Of a stretch of DNA of 64,000 bases, positions 1-10,500 are shown one piece after another; position 1 is the first letter of the stretch, and every line of letters starts with the position of its first letter. The notes under the pieces are model-generated. The model had not been told where the DNA came from. It searched no databases and was given only the letters and a program-made list of their open reading frames with translations. A program made the translations under genes and the position numbers. Source of the DNA: Flavobacterium sp. GT3R68 (GTDB lineage Bacteria > Bacteroidota > Bacteroidia > Flavobacteriales > Flavobacteriaceae); the NCBI RefSeq assembly GCF_007109225.1, contig NZ_VJZK01000003.1, positions 310,001 to 374,000 on the forward strand, read 5' to 3'.

Positions 1-1148
1 CCCTCCCGCAAAACATGCAGTGCCCATGCCCCTTTTTGATAAAATGTCAGTGAACTTGCCTTTTCATTCAGAAGCGGAATGGTATCGTGGACTGCCGCTT
101 CCTTAAGTTGAAGTGAAGTCTGGTATAATTTATAATAAAAGTAATCTTCTCCAAATACTTTTTTCTCTGCCAATAAAGCATAATAGGTCGCAAAACCTTC
201 CTGGAGCCAATGATGCTTACTGGTTTCAGCGGTAACCATGTCTCCAAACCATTGATGGGCCAATTCGTGAGCATTGACATTGACGTAATTTTTATCATTG
301 AATCCAATCTCATCAACAACAAAATCCCTTGAAAAAACGGTAGCCGACGTATTTTCCATTCCGGCATATAAAAAATCCCGAACCGGAATCTGTTTATAGA
401 CTTCCCACGGATACTTTACTCCTATTTCTTTTTCGAAAAAATCAAAAATGGTTTTGCTGTAACGGTAAGTAGCTTCCTGCTTGGCAGTATCTTCCTGTTC
501 GATATACAAATGCAAAGGTGTATCCGATTTTGCTGTCAGTTTTGTTTCCTGGAATTGACCAATGGCAAGCATCAACAGATAACTGCTCATCGGTTTTTTC
601 ATTCGGTATTGCCAAAGAATTTCATTTCCAGTGTCAATCTTTTTATCTAAAACCCCATTCGAAATCACCTGATACCTTTTATCGAACGCAACGTTAAGAT
701 TAAAAATCACTTTTTCATTGACATCATCAAAACTTGGGAACCAATGACTGGTATATTTTCCCTGTCCCTGTGTCCAGATTTGAAGATTGTCCAAATTTTC
801 AGATCCAATGAAATACATGGTTTGTTTGGGATTAGCCTCATAGTCAAATGTCAGGGTATTTTTTCCTTTGGCAAACCCTTCAAAAAGCTGTAACTGCCTA
901 CCGGAATTCTTAAACTGAACCAGTTTGTTATTAATCATCAGATCCGAAAAAGTCATCTGTTGGGCATCAATTTTTATGGTATCTATTGCGGACAACAGTT
1001 CAAAATCATAAACCACTTTTCCTTTAACTTTTCTAGCATTCGCATCAATTGATAATTGAGCTGTCGCATTTTTAAAGTCAACTTTTTCAAGCTGTTGCGA
1101 AAAAGCAATGGTCGAAATAAACAAGAAAATAAGCGAAAATGATTTCAT
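1..1148 (-). CDS. M1 family metallopeptidase (aminopeptidase), 5' part
   Basis: N-terminal 382 codons of a secreted zinc aminopeptidase of the M1 (gluzincin) family; the rest lies beyond base 1. The frame is open from ATG 1146-1148 to the window edge. A signal peptide (MKSFSLIFLFISTIAFSQ) suggests export. The M1 substrate motif GMEN is at residues 263-266 and the zinc motif HELAH at 294-298, with the third ligand Glu at 317 in WLQEGFATYY, exactly the HExxHx18E spacing. The N-terminal half is the saddle-like beta domain. It is divergent from the Dph6-like gene. The family trims N-terminal residues from peptides; here probably in the periplasm or outside. Family call is firm, substrate unknown. 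Confidence 0.93.
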   Translation of the reverse strand, partial: MKSFSLIFLFISTIAFSQQLEKVDFKNATAQLSIDANARKVKGKVVYDFELLSAIDTIKIDAQQMTFSDLMINNKLVQFKNSGRQLQLFEGFAKGKNTLTFDYEANPKQTMYFIGSENLDNLQIWTQGQGKYTSHWFPSFDDVNEKVIFNLNVAFDKRYQVISNGVLDKKIDTGNEILWQYRMKKPMSSYLLMLAIGQFQETKLTAKSDTPLHLYIEQEDTAKQEATYRYSKTIFDFFEKEIGVKYPWEVYKQIPVRDFLYAGMENTSATVFSRDFVVDEIGFNDKNYVNVNAHELAHQWFGDMVTAETSKHHWLQEGFATYYALLAEKKVFGEDYFYYKLYQTSLQLKEAAVHDTIPLLNEKASSLTFYQKGAWALHVLRE

Positions 1149-1234
1149 TTTTAAAATATCAGAAGCCAAAGTTACGAAAGCAGCTCATAACAATTCTGAC
1201 CAATTTTGTAAGTTTACTACCAAATAAAGAAATT

Positions 1235-1969
1235 GTGAAAAAGAAAGCCCTTTTTAATTGGAGCAGCGGTAAGGATTCAGCCTTAGCCTTATATAAAGTT
1301 TTACAGAATAGTGAGTTCGAAATTACCTGTCTTTTAACAAGCATCAACCAACATTTTCAACGTATTTCGATGCATGGCGTACGCGTGGAATTATTGGAAC
1401 AACAGGCAAAAAGCATTGGTATTCCGTTACTGAAAATGGAAATTCCCGAAATGCCCACAATGGAAGTCTATGAAAATGTAATGCAGGAAACTTTGGGAAA
1501 ATTAAAAAGTGAAGGAGTTACCCATTCCATTTTTGGTGATATTTTTTTAGAAGACTTAAGAAAATACCGGGAGGATAAATTGGCCGAAATGCAACTGAAA
1601 GCAGTTTTTCCCTTATGGAAAATTCCAACCCATGAACTTATAAAGGAGTTTATTGGTTTAGGATTTAAAACCATTGTAGTTTGCGTAAACGAAAGCTTTT
1701 TGGACAAAAGTTTTGTGGGCCGGATAATCGATCAGGATTTTATCAATGATCTACCGGACAATGTAGATGTTTGTGGAGAAAATGGTGAGTTTCATACCTT
1801 TACCTTTGATGGCCCTATTTTCTCAAAACCGATTGCATTTGAAATTGGGGAAATTGTCCATAAATCATACGAAAAACCAAAAGAAGATACTTCCCAAACC
1901 ATTTGCGATTCGGATACTGCTGAAACTATTGATTATGGATTTTGGTATTGTGATTTGATTGCGAAGTAA
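1235..1969 (+). CDS. Dph6-related ATP pyrophosphatase (PP-loop, DUF71 family)
   Basis: Adenine-nucleotide alpha-hydrolase of the diphthine-ammonia ligase-like (Dph6/DUF71) family, about 244 residues. The PP-loop SSGKDS sits at residues 10-15 right after the start and the family's C-terminal GENGEFHTF motif is present near residue 215. I chose GTG 1235 because the family normally starts just before the PP-loop; the longer frame from ATG 1139 would add 32 residues of poor quality and overlap the start of the divergent peptidase. Bacteria do not make diphthamide, so the true substrate (an ATP-dependent amidation or similar) is unknown. Its stop abuts the stop of the converging VOC gene with no spacer. 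Confidence 0.85.
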   Translation: MKKKALFNWSSGKDSALALYKVLQNSEFEITCLLTSINQHFQRISMHGVRVELLEQQAKSIGIPLLKMEIPEMPTMEVYENVMQETLGKLKSEGVTHSIFGDIFLEDLRKYREDKLAEMQLKAVFPLWKIPTHELIKEFIGLGFKTIVVCVNESFLDKSFVGRIIDQDFINDLPDNVDVCGENGEFHTFTFDGPIFSKPIAFEIGEIVHKSYEKPKEDTSQTICDSDTAETIDYGFWYCDLIAK

Positions 1970-2449
1970 CTACGCGTTGAGTAATTCCTCAATATTGAAT
2001 TTTTTCATTTGCATCAGTACTTTCATTACTCGTTCTGCACGAGCCGGATCAGTAAGTAATTCAGGAAGAACTGATGGAACTACCTGCCATGAAAGGCCAT
2101 ATTTGTCTTTTAGCCAGCCACACTCTACTTCGTTGCCACCTTCAGTGAGTTTATCCCAATAAAAATCTATTTCTTGCTGGGTTTCGCAAAAAATCTGGAA
2201 AGAAACAGCCTCATTAAATTTAAAAAGCGGTCCGCCATTCATAGCTGTAAAGGGATTTCCATCCAATTGAAAACTGACAGTCAAAACGGTACCGGCCGGC
2301 ATACCATGAATTTCAAAACCTTCTTTGGTATAATAGCTGATATTATCAATGTTTGAATTTTTAAAAACTGACACATAAAAATTAGCTGCCTCTTCGGCCT
2401 CTTTATCAAACCATAAGCAAGGTGTTAATTTTAGATTTGCCATATTCAT
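1970..2449 (-). CDS. VOC family protein (PhnB-like glyoxalase fold)
   Basis: A 159-residue PhnB/3-demethylubiquinone-9 methyltransferase-like member of the vicinal oxygen chelate superfamily. The start LTPCLWFDKEAEEAANFYVSVF, the GNPFTAMNGGP strand and the closing DKYGLSWQVVPSVLPELL are typical. An alternative start two codons later (ATG at 2443) is equally possible. It is the last of three co-oriented genes (VOC, SRPBCC, VOC) with short gaps of 10 and 17 bp, so probably one transcript. Members of this group lack a known substrate; many are treated as antibiotic or aldehyde binders, but nothing here proves that. Confidence 0.85.
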   Translation of the reverse strand: MNMANLKLTPCLWFDKEAEEAANFYVSVFKNSNIDNISYYTKEGFEIHGMPAGTVLTVSFQLDGNPFTAMNGGPLFKFNEAVSFQIFCETQQEIDFYWDKLTEGGNEVECGWLKDKYGLSWQVVPSVLPELLTDPARAERVMKVLMQMKKFNIEELLNA

Positions 2450-2459
2450 GAATTAATGA

Positions 2460-2891
2460 TTATTGATTTGCTTCCACATGTTTTTTAAAATTGTTGAGGA
2501 TAGACTGCCAACCGCCACGCTGCATTTCGATTGGGTGTATAACTTCGGCTTCAAATGTCTCGATGACTTTGGTTCCGCTTCCATCATTTTCAAAAAGCAC
2601 TTCCACCTTTCTTCCGTCGTCAATGGTGTAGATAAGTCGTTCTTTGGTTTTCACTTCATTATAGATTCCACTGAAATCAAAACCCATACTGCCATCTCTG
2701 GCTTCCATCCGTGAAAGGAATTTGCCACCTGCATACAAATCGTTTTCGGCATACGGGGTATGCCAATCCTCTGATGCATTATTCCATTTCACAATGCTCT
2801 CCGGTGTGGTCCAATGTTTCCATACCGATTCTAAAGGCGCATTGACATTGGTTTCCACCGTAATGGCCTTTTTTAGCGCTGTTGTTTCCAT
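2460..2891 (-). CDS. SRPBCC family protein (AHSA1-like)
   Basis: A 143-residue START-like hydrophobic-pocket protein of the Aha1/AHSA1 type. It begins with the family pattern TVETNVNAPLESVWKHWTTPESIVKWN and ends with the long C-terminal helix GGWQSILNNFKKHVE. No signal peptide, so cytoplasmic. It lies between two VOC genes in a probable operon; pairing of AHSA1-like and PhnB-like genes is common in Bacteroidetes, but the ligand is not known. Confidence 0.85.
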   Translation of the reverse strand: METTALKKAITVETNVNAPLESVWKHWTTPESIVKWNNASEDWHTPYAENDLYAGGKFLSRMEARDGSMGFDFSGIYNEVKTKERLIYTIDDGRKVEVLFENDGSGTKVIETFEAEVIHPIEMQRGGWQSILNNFKKHVEANQ

Positions 2892-2908
2892 TTTAATAGA
2901 TTTTTAAA

Positions 2909-3352
2909 TTATATCGATTTTGCCACGCAGTTGAACATCCATTGGATTCCAAATTTATCGGTACAACTGCCTGAATAAGCACCCCAAAACATGTCTTGAA
3001 GCTCCATTGTAATTTCTCCTCCTTTTGATAATGCGTTAAATAGTCTTTTCGTTTCCATTCGGGTATCCGGCTGGAGATTGATATACACGTTGTTGCCGGC
3101 ATTTACCTTGAAACCCATAGATTCAGGAGCATCGGTCCCCATCAATATATGTCCGCCAAGTATCGGTAATTCTATATGCACTACGAGATTCAAATCTTCC
3201 TCTGCCATGGGCGGCATATTTTCTGCTGGTGGAATATCACTGAAGCGCGCAATTCCTCCACGGCCAAATTCTCCTCCAAAAACTGATTTGTAAAAAAGGA
3301 AGGCTTCTTCGGTATTGCGTGGGAAATTGAGGTAGGTGCTTACTCGTGACAT
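2909..3352 (-). CDS. VOC family protein (PhnB-like)
   Basis: A 147-residue paralogue of the VOC protein at 1970-2449, with the opening YLNFPRNTEEAFLFYKSVFGGEF and the closing FWGAYSGSCTDKFGIQWMFNC that mark PhnB-like proteins. It is the first gene of the three-gene VOC/SRPBCC/VOC unit; the 160-bp gap upstream to the DUF1697 stop is where a promoter would lie. Function unknown beyond the fold. Confidence 0.85.
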   Translation of the reverse strand: MSRVSTYLNFPRNTEEAFLFYKSVFGGEFGRGGIARFSDIPPAENMPPMAEEDLNLVVHIELPILGGHILMGTDAPESMGFKVNAGNNVYINLQPDTRMETKRLFNALSKGGEITMELQDMFWGAYSGSCTDKFGIQWMFNCVAKSI

Positions 3353-3515
3353 ATCGTTATGGCTTTAAATTTACAATCAAAAAGTTATGACGCCAAATTG
3401 TAGATTTTCAGCGACATACATTTTATTATACTGACGTAAATTTAAGACAAAAAAAACAAAAATTATCTAAATTCAAGTTAAGGAATGGATGCATTATTGT
3501 AAAAAAACGAACTTA

Positions 3516-4064
3516 TTATTCCTTTTCCTGATACATTTTCAGTAACTGGGTTACTGTGTTCCAATTTCTCATGGTGGCAGTTACGTTTAGTTTTTTCTCG
3601 ATGTATTTTTGGTCTAATCGAGTTTTTCCGGCACCCACATCATATTTTATAAAAATCCTGCTGGCATCTATATGAGCCTCATCCGGTTTGAATTGGCTTA
3701 TTTTCAATTCACTCATATGTTCAGTCCGAAGTTCTTTGGAAACAAAAGCCACATACAATTTCTTCAAATCGATGTCTTTTTCTTTTAAAAAGAGATTATT
3801 TTTAAAACAAGCTTCTAAATCCGTCACACCAAGAATAATCACCGGGACATCATAACCAAATACTTTAAAAATTTCCTGTTTGATCATAAATCCTACTTTA
3901 CCCGGGTTTTCCTCCGGTGTTGTTACAAAAACATTTCCCGACTGGATATAGGTTACGACATTCTGAAAACCTATGTTTTCTAAGGTAGCTTTAAGGGCAT
4001 CCATTTTTATCATGTTGTGGCCTGAAACATTGATGCCGCGAAGCAAAGCGAGATGGGTTGTCAT
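3516..4064 (-). CDS. DUF1697 domain-containing protein
   Basis: A 182-residue protein of the DUF1697 family: it opens with LALLRGINVSGHNMIKMDAL, followed by QNVVTYIQSGNVFV, and ends in the conserved RNWNTVTQLLKM. The family is widespread in bacteria, soluble and without a known biochemical role. Length fits the whole family domain. It is divergent from recG, with both promoters presumably in the 130-bp gap. Confidence 0.88.
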   Translation of the reverse strand: MTTHLALLRGINVSGHNMIKMDALKATLENIGFQNVVTYIQSGNVFVTTPEENPGKVGFMIKQEIFKVFGYDVPVIILGVTDLEACFKNNLFLKEKDIDLKKLYVAFVSKELRTEHMSELKISQFKPDEAHIDASRIFIKYDVGAGKTRLDQKYIEKKLNVTATMRNWNTVTQLLKMYQEKE

Positions 4065-4191
4065 TGAAGATTTATTTTTGGTTATCCAAAGGTATCGTGT
4101 TTAAATTTGATTTCACAATTTAATTCTTTCTCACCTCAATTTCAATTTGTCGCATTTTCTATTTTCCCAATTAAAATCTATCTTCGCAGTT

Positions 4192-6300
4192 ATGCAGCAA
4201 GACCTTCTACTCACTCCTATCGAATACCTAAAAGGCGTTGGTCCCAATCGGGGGGAATTGCTGCGTAAAGAGTTGGGCATATATAAATATCAGGACTTAA
4301 TTAATTTTTATCCGAACCGATACATTGACCGGACCCGCTATTATAAAATAAATGAACTGCAGAATAATGCCGCTGAAGTACAATTGATTGGAAAAATCAT
4401 CAACATCAAAACCGTTGAATTTGCAAAAGGAAAAAAACGTTTGGTTGCTACTTTCACTGATGCTACAGGCCAGATGGAACTGGTCTGGTTTCAAGGGCAA
4501 AAATGGATTCGGGAAAGCCTGCAGCTGAATGTTCCCATTGTGATTTTCGGAAAGTGCACCTCGTTCAACGGATTGTTCAATATGGCACATCCCGAAATTG
4601 AACTGCTGACCGAACATGAGCAAAGCCTGCGATCTGCGATGCAGCCGGTATATCCTTCAACCGAAACATTGACGAATCGGGGAATTTCCAATAGGGTTAT
4701 CAATAAACTGATGCAGCAACTGTTTCTGGAAACACAGGCTTTGTTCAGTGAAACCCTTCCCGTATATTTAATTGAGGAATTAAAATTGATTTCCAAAAAA
4801 GCCGCCTTATTTAATATTCATTTTCCGAAAAGCGCCGATGCATTGGCGAGAGCTCAATTCCGATTGAAATTTGAAGAATTGTTCTTCATCCAATTGCAGT
4901 TAATCACAAAAAATCTGATTCGGAAACATAAAATCAAAGGCCATCCTTTTGAAAAAGTAGGTAATCATTTCACCGATTTTTTCAACAATCATTTGCCATT
5001 TGAACTCACGGGAGCTCAAAAGCGGGTTCTGAAAGAAATTCGTAATGATATGGGAAATCCGGCGCAGATGAACAGATTGTTGCAAGGCGATGTAGGTTCA
5101 GGTAAAACCATTGTGGCTTTGATGAGTATGCTGCTTGCTTTGGATAATGGGTTTCAATCCTGTTTAATGGCACCGACAGAAATTCTGGCCAACCAACATT
5201 ACATCGGTTTATCCGAATTGGCTAAGGATTTGAGTATCAACATACGAATATTGACCGGTTCCACTAAAACCGCACAACGAAAAATTATCCATGAAGAATT
5301 GGAGAATGGAACGTTGCATATCCTCATTGGTACGCATGCCCTTTTGGAAGACAAAGTAAAATTTCAGAATTTAGGTTTGGCTATTATTGATGAACAACAT
5401 CGTTTTGGTGTGGAACAACGTTCTAAACTCTGGAAAAAAAATACCATTCCACCACATGTTTTGGTAATGACCGCTACCCCTATTCCACGGACCTTGGCGA
5501 TGAGTTTATACGGTGATCTGGATATCTCTGTCATTGATGAATTGCCTCCGGGACGTAAACCCATTCAAACCGTGCATCGTTTTGATTCCAACCGATTGAA
5601 AGTCTGGAAATTCATTCGGGACGAAATTGCAAAAGGAAGACAAATCTACATAGTGTATCCGCTGATTCAGGAATCCGAAAAAATGGATTTCAAGGATTTG
5701 ATGGACGGATATGAAAGCATTTCAAGGGATTTTCCATTACCTCAATATGCGGTTTCCATTCTTCATGGCAAAATGAAACCGGCTGATAAGGATGCCGAAA
5801 TGAAACGTTTCGCCGACGGAAAAACCAATATTATGGTTGCTACGACTGTAATAGAAGTGGGCGTTAATATTCCAAATGCCAGTGTGATGATTATCGAAAG
5901 TGCCGAACGTTTCGGTTTGTCGCAATTGCATCAATTACGGGGTCGTGTGGGCCGTGGCGCTGAGCAAAGCTATTGTATAATGATGACATCGCACAAATTA
6001 TCCAATGATAGCAAAACCCGTATGGAAACAATGGTCCGCACCAATGATGGTTTCGAAATTGCCGAAGTCGATCTTAAATTACGAGGCCCGGGAGATCTGA
6101 TGGGTACCCAGCAAAGTGGCGTCCTTAACCTTCAGATTGCAGATATTGTAAGAGACAGGGACATATTACAATTGGCGAGAAATCATGCCGTAATAATATT
6201 AAAAGAAGATGCTCCTCTTTTAAAACCGGAACATACAACCCTACGAGCTGTCTTTATTGAATTGTCAAAAAAGAAGAACATTTGGAATTACATTAGTTGA
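4192..6300 (+). CDS. recG: ATP-dependent DNA helicase RecG
   Basis: Branch-migrating SF2 helicase that remodels stalled forks and Holliday junctions. About 702 residues from ATG 4192, where MQQDLLLTPIEYLKGVG matches the usual RecG start; an ATG at 4147 would add 15 residues. The order is wedge (OB) domain at about 60-150, helicase motor with Walker A GDVGSGKT at 299-306, DEQH box at 400-403, MTATPIPRTLAM, and the second RecA lobe with QLRGRVGRG. The C-terminal TRG region (GDLMGTQQSG) is present. All catalytic motifs look intact. Housekeeping gene, transcribed on its own. Confidence 0.97.
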   Translation: MQQDLLLTPIEYLKGVGPNRGELLRKELGIYKYQDLINFYPNRYIDRTRYYKINELQNNAAEVQLIGKIINIKTVEFAKGKKRLVATFTDATGQMELVWFQGQKWIRESLQLNVPIVIFGKCTSFNGLFNMAHPEIELLTEHEQSLRSAMQPVYPSTETLTNRGISNRVINKLMQQLFLETQALFSETLPVYLIEELKLISKKAALFNIHFPKSADALARAQFRLKFEELFFIQLQLITKNLIRKHKIKGHPFEKVGNHFTDFFNNHLPFELTGAQKRVLKEIRNDMGNPAQMNRLLQGDVGSGKTIVALMSMLLALDNGFQSCLMAPTEILANQHYIGLSELAKDLSINIRILTGSTKTAQRKIIHEELENGTLHILIGTHALLEDKVKFQNLGLAIIDEQHRFGVEQRSKLWKKNTIPPHVLVMTATPIPRTLAMSLYGDLDISVIDELPPGRKPIQTVHRFDSNRLKVWKFIRDEIAKGRQIYIVYPLIQESEKMDFKDLMDGYESISRDFPLPQYAVSILHGKMKPADKDAEMKRFADGKTNIMVATTVIEVGVNIPNASVMIIESAERFGLSQLHQLRGRVGRGAEQSYCIMMTSHKLSNDSKTRMETMVRTNDGFEIAEVDLKLRGPGDLMGTQQSGVLNLQIADIVRDRDILQLARNHAVIILKEDAPLLKPEHTTLRAVFIELSKKKNIWNYIS

Positions 6301-6325
6301 TATTCTCAGCGAATCGATATATTTG
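6297..6325 (+). promoter_or_regulatory. Putative promoter of the RND efflux operon
   Basis: TTG at 6297-6299 and TATATTTG at 6318-6325 with an 18-bp spacer fit the Bacteroidetes housekeeping pattern TTG-N17-23-TAnnTTTG. The -33 element overlaps the recG stop codon. The operon start is at 6436, so the leader would be about 105 nt. A second -7-like box, TATTTTTG, lies at 6381-6388 without a good -33. The 10-mer ATTCTCAGCG occurs at 6302-6311 and 6363-6372, bracketing this promoter. Confidence 0.45.
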
Positions 6326-6435
6326 TATGTACAAGTGTTAAATAAAGATTAACTCACAGGACATTCTCAGCGCTAAAAACTATTTTTGTTACATCAAAAT
6401 ACTGAAACCTAAATCCTACTTTTATCTCCCCCATC

Positions 6436-7497
6436 ATGAAAATAAAATACATTGTTTTTACCTTATTAATAATCGGAATGGGTGCTTTTATTACCTACAG
6501 GATTAAAGAGAACAAAAGTGAAAACAGTGAATCCAAAGACAAAGGAGGAAAAAATAAACCCATGAATGTTAGCGGCATTGTCGTAAAACCCCGAACTTTT
6601 GATAATAACCTATCACTTTCCGGTTCCCTTGAGCCTAATGAGCAGGTTGAAATCCGAAGCGAGGTTTCCGGCATTGTTGAAGGTATTTATTTTCAGGAAG
6701 GAAGTACGGTTTCTAAAGGACAAATGCTTTTCAAAGTTAATGACCTTGAACTGAGAGCCCAATTACGACAGGCGGCGACCAAAGAAAGCCTCGCATTTGA
6801 AAATGAAAGAAGAGCGAAACTTTTGCTGCAAAAAGAAGCGATAAGCCAGGAAGAATATGATGTTTCCAGAGCGGATTATAAATCGGCTCAGGCCCAAAGC
6901 CAATTGATTAAAGCACAGACTGCAAAAACTTCAGTAAGAGCGCCCTTTTCAGGAAAAATTGGATTACGCTCCATTTCAACGGGAACGTATATAACTCCTG
7001 CTATTTTAGTAGCTAAACTGGTTAACATTTCCGAATTAAAAATTACTTTTTCTATCCCAGAAAAATATGCCAATCAGGTAAAAACGAATTCGATGATCAG
7101 TTTTACAGTTTCCGGTTCTGCTGATACCTACAAAGCGAAAGTATATGCGATTGAGCCGGAAATTGCGGTAGCTACCAGAACATTACAGGTTCGCGCTATT
7201 GCAGAAAATAAGGACGGAAAATTATTGCCTGGGACTTTTGCCAATGTCGAACTGCCCTTGGACATCATAAAAGACGCAATTGCTGTCCCTACAGAAGCCA
7301 TTATCCCTGTTCAAAACGGAAAAAAGGTATTCATCTCGAGTAATGGTCAGGCCAAAGAAATCATGGTCCAAACCGCCACAAGAACAGATGCGACAATATT
7401 AGTGCTTTCAGGATTGAAGGCCGGAGACACGCTTCTGACCAGTGGTGTAATGACTTTAAAAAATGAAACGCCGGTAAAAGTAAAAATAAAGCTTTAA
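6436..7497 (+). CDS. RND efflux periplasmic adaptor (HlyD/MFP family)
   Basis: A 353-residue membrane-fusion protein that links the inner-membrane pump to the outer-membrane channel. Residues about 4-22 form an N-terminal membrane anchor, then a Lys/Ser-rich linker, a barrel-sandwich domain (EVSGIVEGIYFQEGSTVSKGQ and VRAPFSGKIGLRSI halves), a short coiled-coil hairpin between them, then beta-barrel and membrane-proximal domains (AIAVPTEAIIPVQNGKKVF). First gene of the operon; the pump gene follows 18 bp downstream. No cysteine lipobox, so it is anchored by the helix rather than a lipid. Confidence 0.95.
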   Translation: MKIKYIVFTLLIIGMGAFITYRIKENKSENSESKDKGGKNKPMNVSGIVVKPRTFDNNLSLSGSLEPNEQVEIRSEVSGIVEGIYFQEGSTVSKGQMLFKVNDLELRAQLRQAATKESLAFENERRAKLLLQKEAISQEEYDVSRADYKSAQAQSQLIKAQTAKTSVRAPFSGKIGLRSISTGTYITPAILVAKLVNISELKITFSIPEKYANQVKTNSMISFTVSGSADTYKAKVYAIEPEIAVATRTLQVRAIAENKDGKLLPGTFANVELPLDIIKDAIAVPTEAIIPVQNGKKVFISSNGQAKEIMVQTATRTDATILVLSGLKAGDTLLTSGVMTLKNETPVKVKIKL

Positions 7498-7515
7498 GCA
7501 TAAAGCCTGAAAAAA

Positions 7516-10500
7516 ATGAGTTTGTCTACCCTAAGCATAAAAAGACCGGTATTTACGATTGTAATCAATTTGGCCATTATTTTATTTGGTCTTATCGGGT
7601 ACAGTTTTTTGGGTGTCAGGGAGTTCCCTTCTATTGACCCGGCCCAGATTTCAGTCCGTACGAATTACTCCGGAGCCAATTCTGACATCATTGAATCCCA
7701 GATTACCGAACCTCTTGAAAAAGCGATTAATTCCATCGACGGAATCCGAAATGTAACTTCATCGAGTATCCAGGGTAGCAGTAATATTACGGTCGAATTT
7801 AATTTGGATAAAAACCTCGAAGAAGCCGCTAATGATGTTCGGGACAAAGTTTCTCAGGCCGTGCGAAGCTTACCCAAAGATATTGATGCACCTCCAGTAG
7901 TTTCTAAGGCTGATGCCAATAGCGATGCGATTATTTCGATGACCGTACAAAGTGATACCCGAAACGCATTGGAATTGAGCGATTATGCCGAAAATGTCAT
8001 TGCCCAACGTCTCGAAACCATTCCGGGAGTGAGCGGTGTCCAAATTTGGGGACAGAAAAAATATGCGATGCGTTTGTGGATTGATCCAATAAAACTCGCC
8101 TCCTATGGTTGCACCGTTTCGGAAGTAAGGGATGCACTAAACAAACAAAACGTTGAATTGCCATCAGGAAAATTGACCGGTGACAACACCGAATTAACGG
8201 TGAAAACTGTCGGAAACCTGTCCACTGCTGAAGAATTCAACAATATCATCATTCGTACCGACGGCGAAAAAACAGTCCGCCTGAGCGATATCGGTTCCGC
8301 AAATTTAGGCCCGGAAAATATCGAAACCAAAATGAGCCAATCCGGAATGCCTTTGGTTGGTGTTGCAGTTGTGCCGCTTCCCGGTGCCAATTATTTAGAT
8401 ATCTCCAAAGAATTTTATAAGGAATTCGACGCGCTTAAAAAGGATTTACCAAAAGATATCAAGCTGAATATTGCTATCGACAGTACCGTTTTTGTGAAAA
8501 AATCAGTGATTGAAGTAGCGGAAACATTAGGTATTTCCATATTACTAGTAGTATTAATCATCTATTTATTTTTCAGGGATTGGGCCATTGCTTTCCGTCC
8601 TTTAATTGATATTCCGGTTTCACTGATTGCGACTTTCTTTATCATGTGGCTTTTTGGTTTTTCTATCAATGTACTGACCTTATTGGCAATTGTTCTGGCA
8701 ACCGGTTTGGTGGTGGATGACGGAATTGTAGTTACCGAGAATATTTTCAAAAAAGTAGAAGAAGGCATGTCCCCTATTGAAGCCGCTATCAAAGGTTCGA
8801 ATGAAATCTTTTTTGCGGTAATTTCTATATCGATAACCTTGGCGGCTGTTTTCCTTCCGGTTATTTTTCTGGAGGGTTTTGTCGGACGATTATTCCGGGA
8901 ATTCGGTGTGGTAATCGGAGCAGCAGTATTGATTTCTGCCTTTGTATCGCTTACGTTAACTCCGATGCTGAATGCCTATCTGATGAAAGGCGGCGAACAG
9001 AAAAAATCGAAGTTTTATATTTATACAGAACCATTCTTTCAAAAACTAAACCGTGGTTATGCTGAAACTTTGGAAAGTTTTATGAAGAAAAAATGGATGA
9101 GCTTCCCAATTCTGATTGTTTGTTTCGGATTGATTTATCTCTTTTTTAATTTATTGCAGAAAGAAACTGCACCATATGACGACCGAAGTTCCATAACAAT
9201 GAGTATCACTGCTCCTGAAGGCTCTTCATACGAATACACGGATCGATTTATGCAGGAACTTTCACAAATGATCGACGATTCCATTCCGGAGAAAAAAGTC
9301 AGCCTTGTCATCACATCTCCTGGATTTGGAGCATCAACAGTCAATAGCGGACGAGTACGAATAGCATTATCCGAACCGGGTGAAAGAAGCCGTTCCCAAA
9401 AAGAGATTGCAGAAAAATTAACCATGTGGACCAAGCAATATGCGGAAGCCAAAACGTCAGTTACCGAACAGCCTACAATAGCCGTAAACAGACGTGGCGG
9501 AATGCCGATTCAGTATATTATCCAGGCTCCAAACTTTAAGAAATTGCAGGAGAAAATTCCGCAATTCATGGACGAAGCGGCAAAAAATCCAACTTTTGCA
9601 ATGTCGGATGTCAATTTGAAATTCAATAAACCGGAAATCAATGTGACCATTGATCGTGAAAAAGCAGAAAGCCTCGGCATTTCGGTGATTGATATTGCGC
9701 AAACGCTGCAGCTTTCACTAAGCGGGCAACGGTTCGGATATTTTATACGAAATGGCAAACAGTATCAGATTATTGGCCAATTTGACCAGAAAGACCGTTC
9801 CAAACCATTGGATTTGACCTCGATGTTTGTCAAAAATAATAAAGGGGAACTAATCCAAATGGACAATGTGGTCACGATAGAAGAACAAAGCAATCCGCCG
9901 CAATTGTATCACAATAACCGATACATGTCAGCCACAGTCTCAGCAGGGCTCGCTCCCGGCAAAAGTATCAGCGACGGAATTGATGCCATGAATGAAATCA
10001 AGGATAAAGTTTTAGATGATACGTTCACTACAGATTTAGGTGGTGAATCCCGTGATTTTGTTGAAAGCAGTTCCAATACTTCTTTTGCATTTGGACTGGC
10101 TTTACTATTGATATTTTTGATACTGGCGGCACAATTCGAAAGTTTCATAGATCCGTTTATTATCATTTTAACCGTGCCTATGGCCGTTGCCGGAGCTTTA
10201 TTCTCGTTATGGCTGTTTGACCAGACCTGGAATATCTTCAGTCAGATTGGAACTGTAATGTTAATTGGTCTGGTGACCAAAAACGGAATTCTGATCGTTG
10301 AATTTGCAAATCAGTTAAGGGAGCAGGGAAAACCGAAAGCGGAAGCCATTATTGAAGCTGCGGAAGCCCGTTTACGACCTATTTTGATGACCAGTTTAGC
10401 CATTTCATTGGGTGCATTGCCAATTGCTTTATCATTGGGTGCAGCCTCAACCAGCCGAATTGGAATGGGAGTAGTTATCGTAGGCGGAACCATATTCTCT

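Noticed and set aside
1139..1234. Longer N-terminus of the Dph6-like protein
   Set aside because: It would overlap the divergent peptidase start and precede the PP-loop by an atypical 43 residues; GTG 1235 fits the family.
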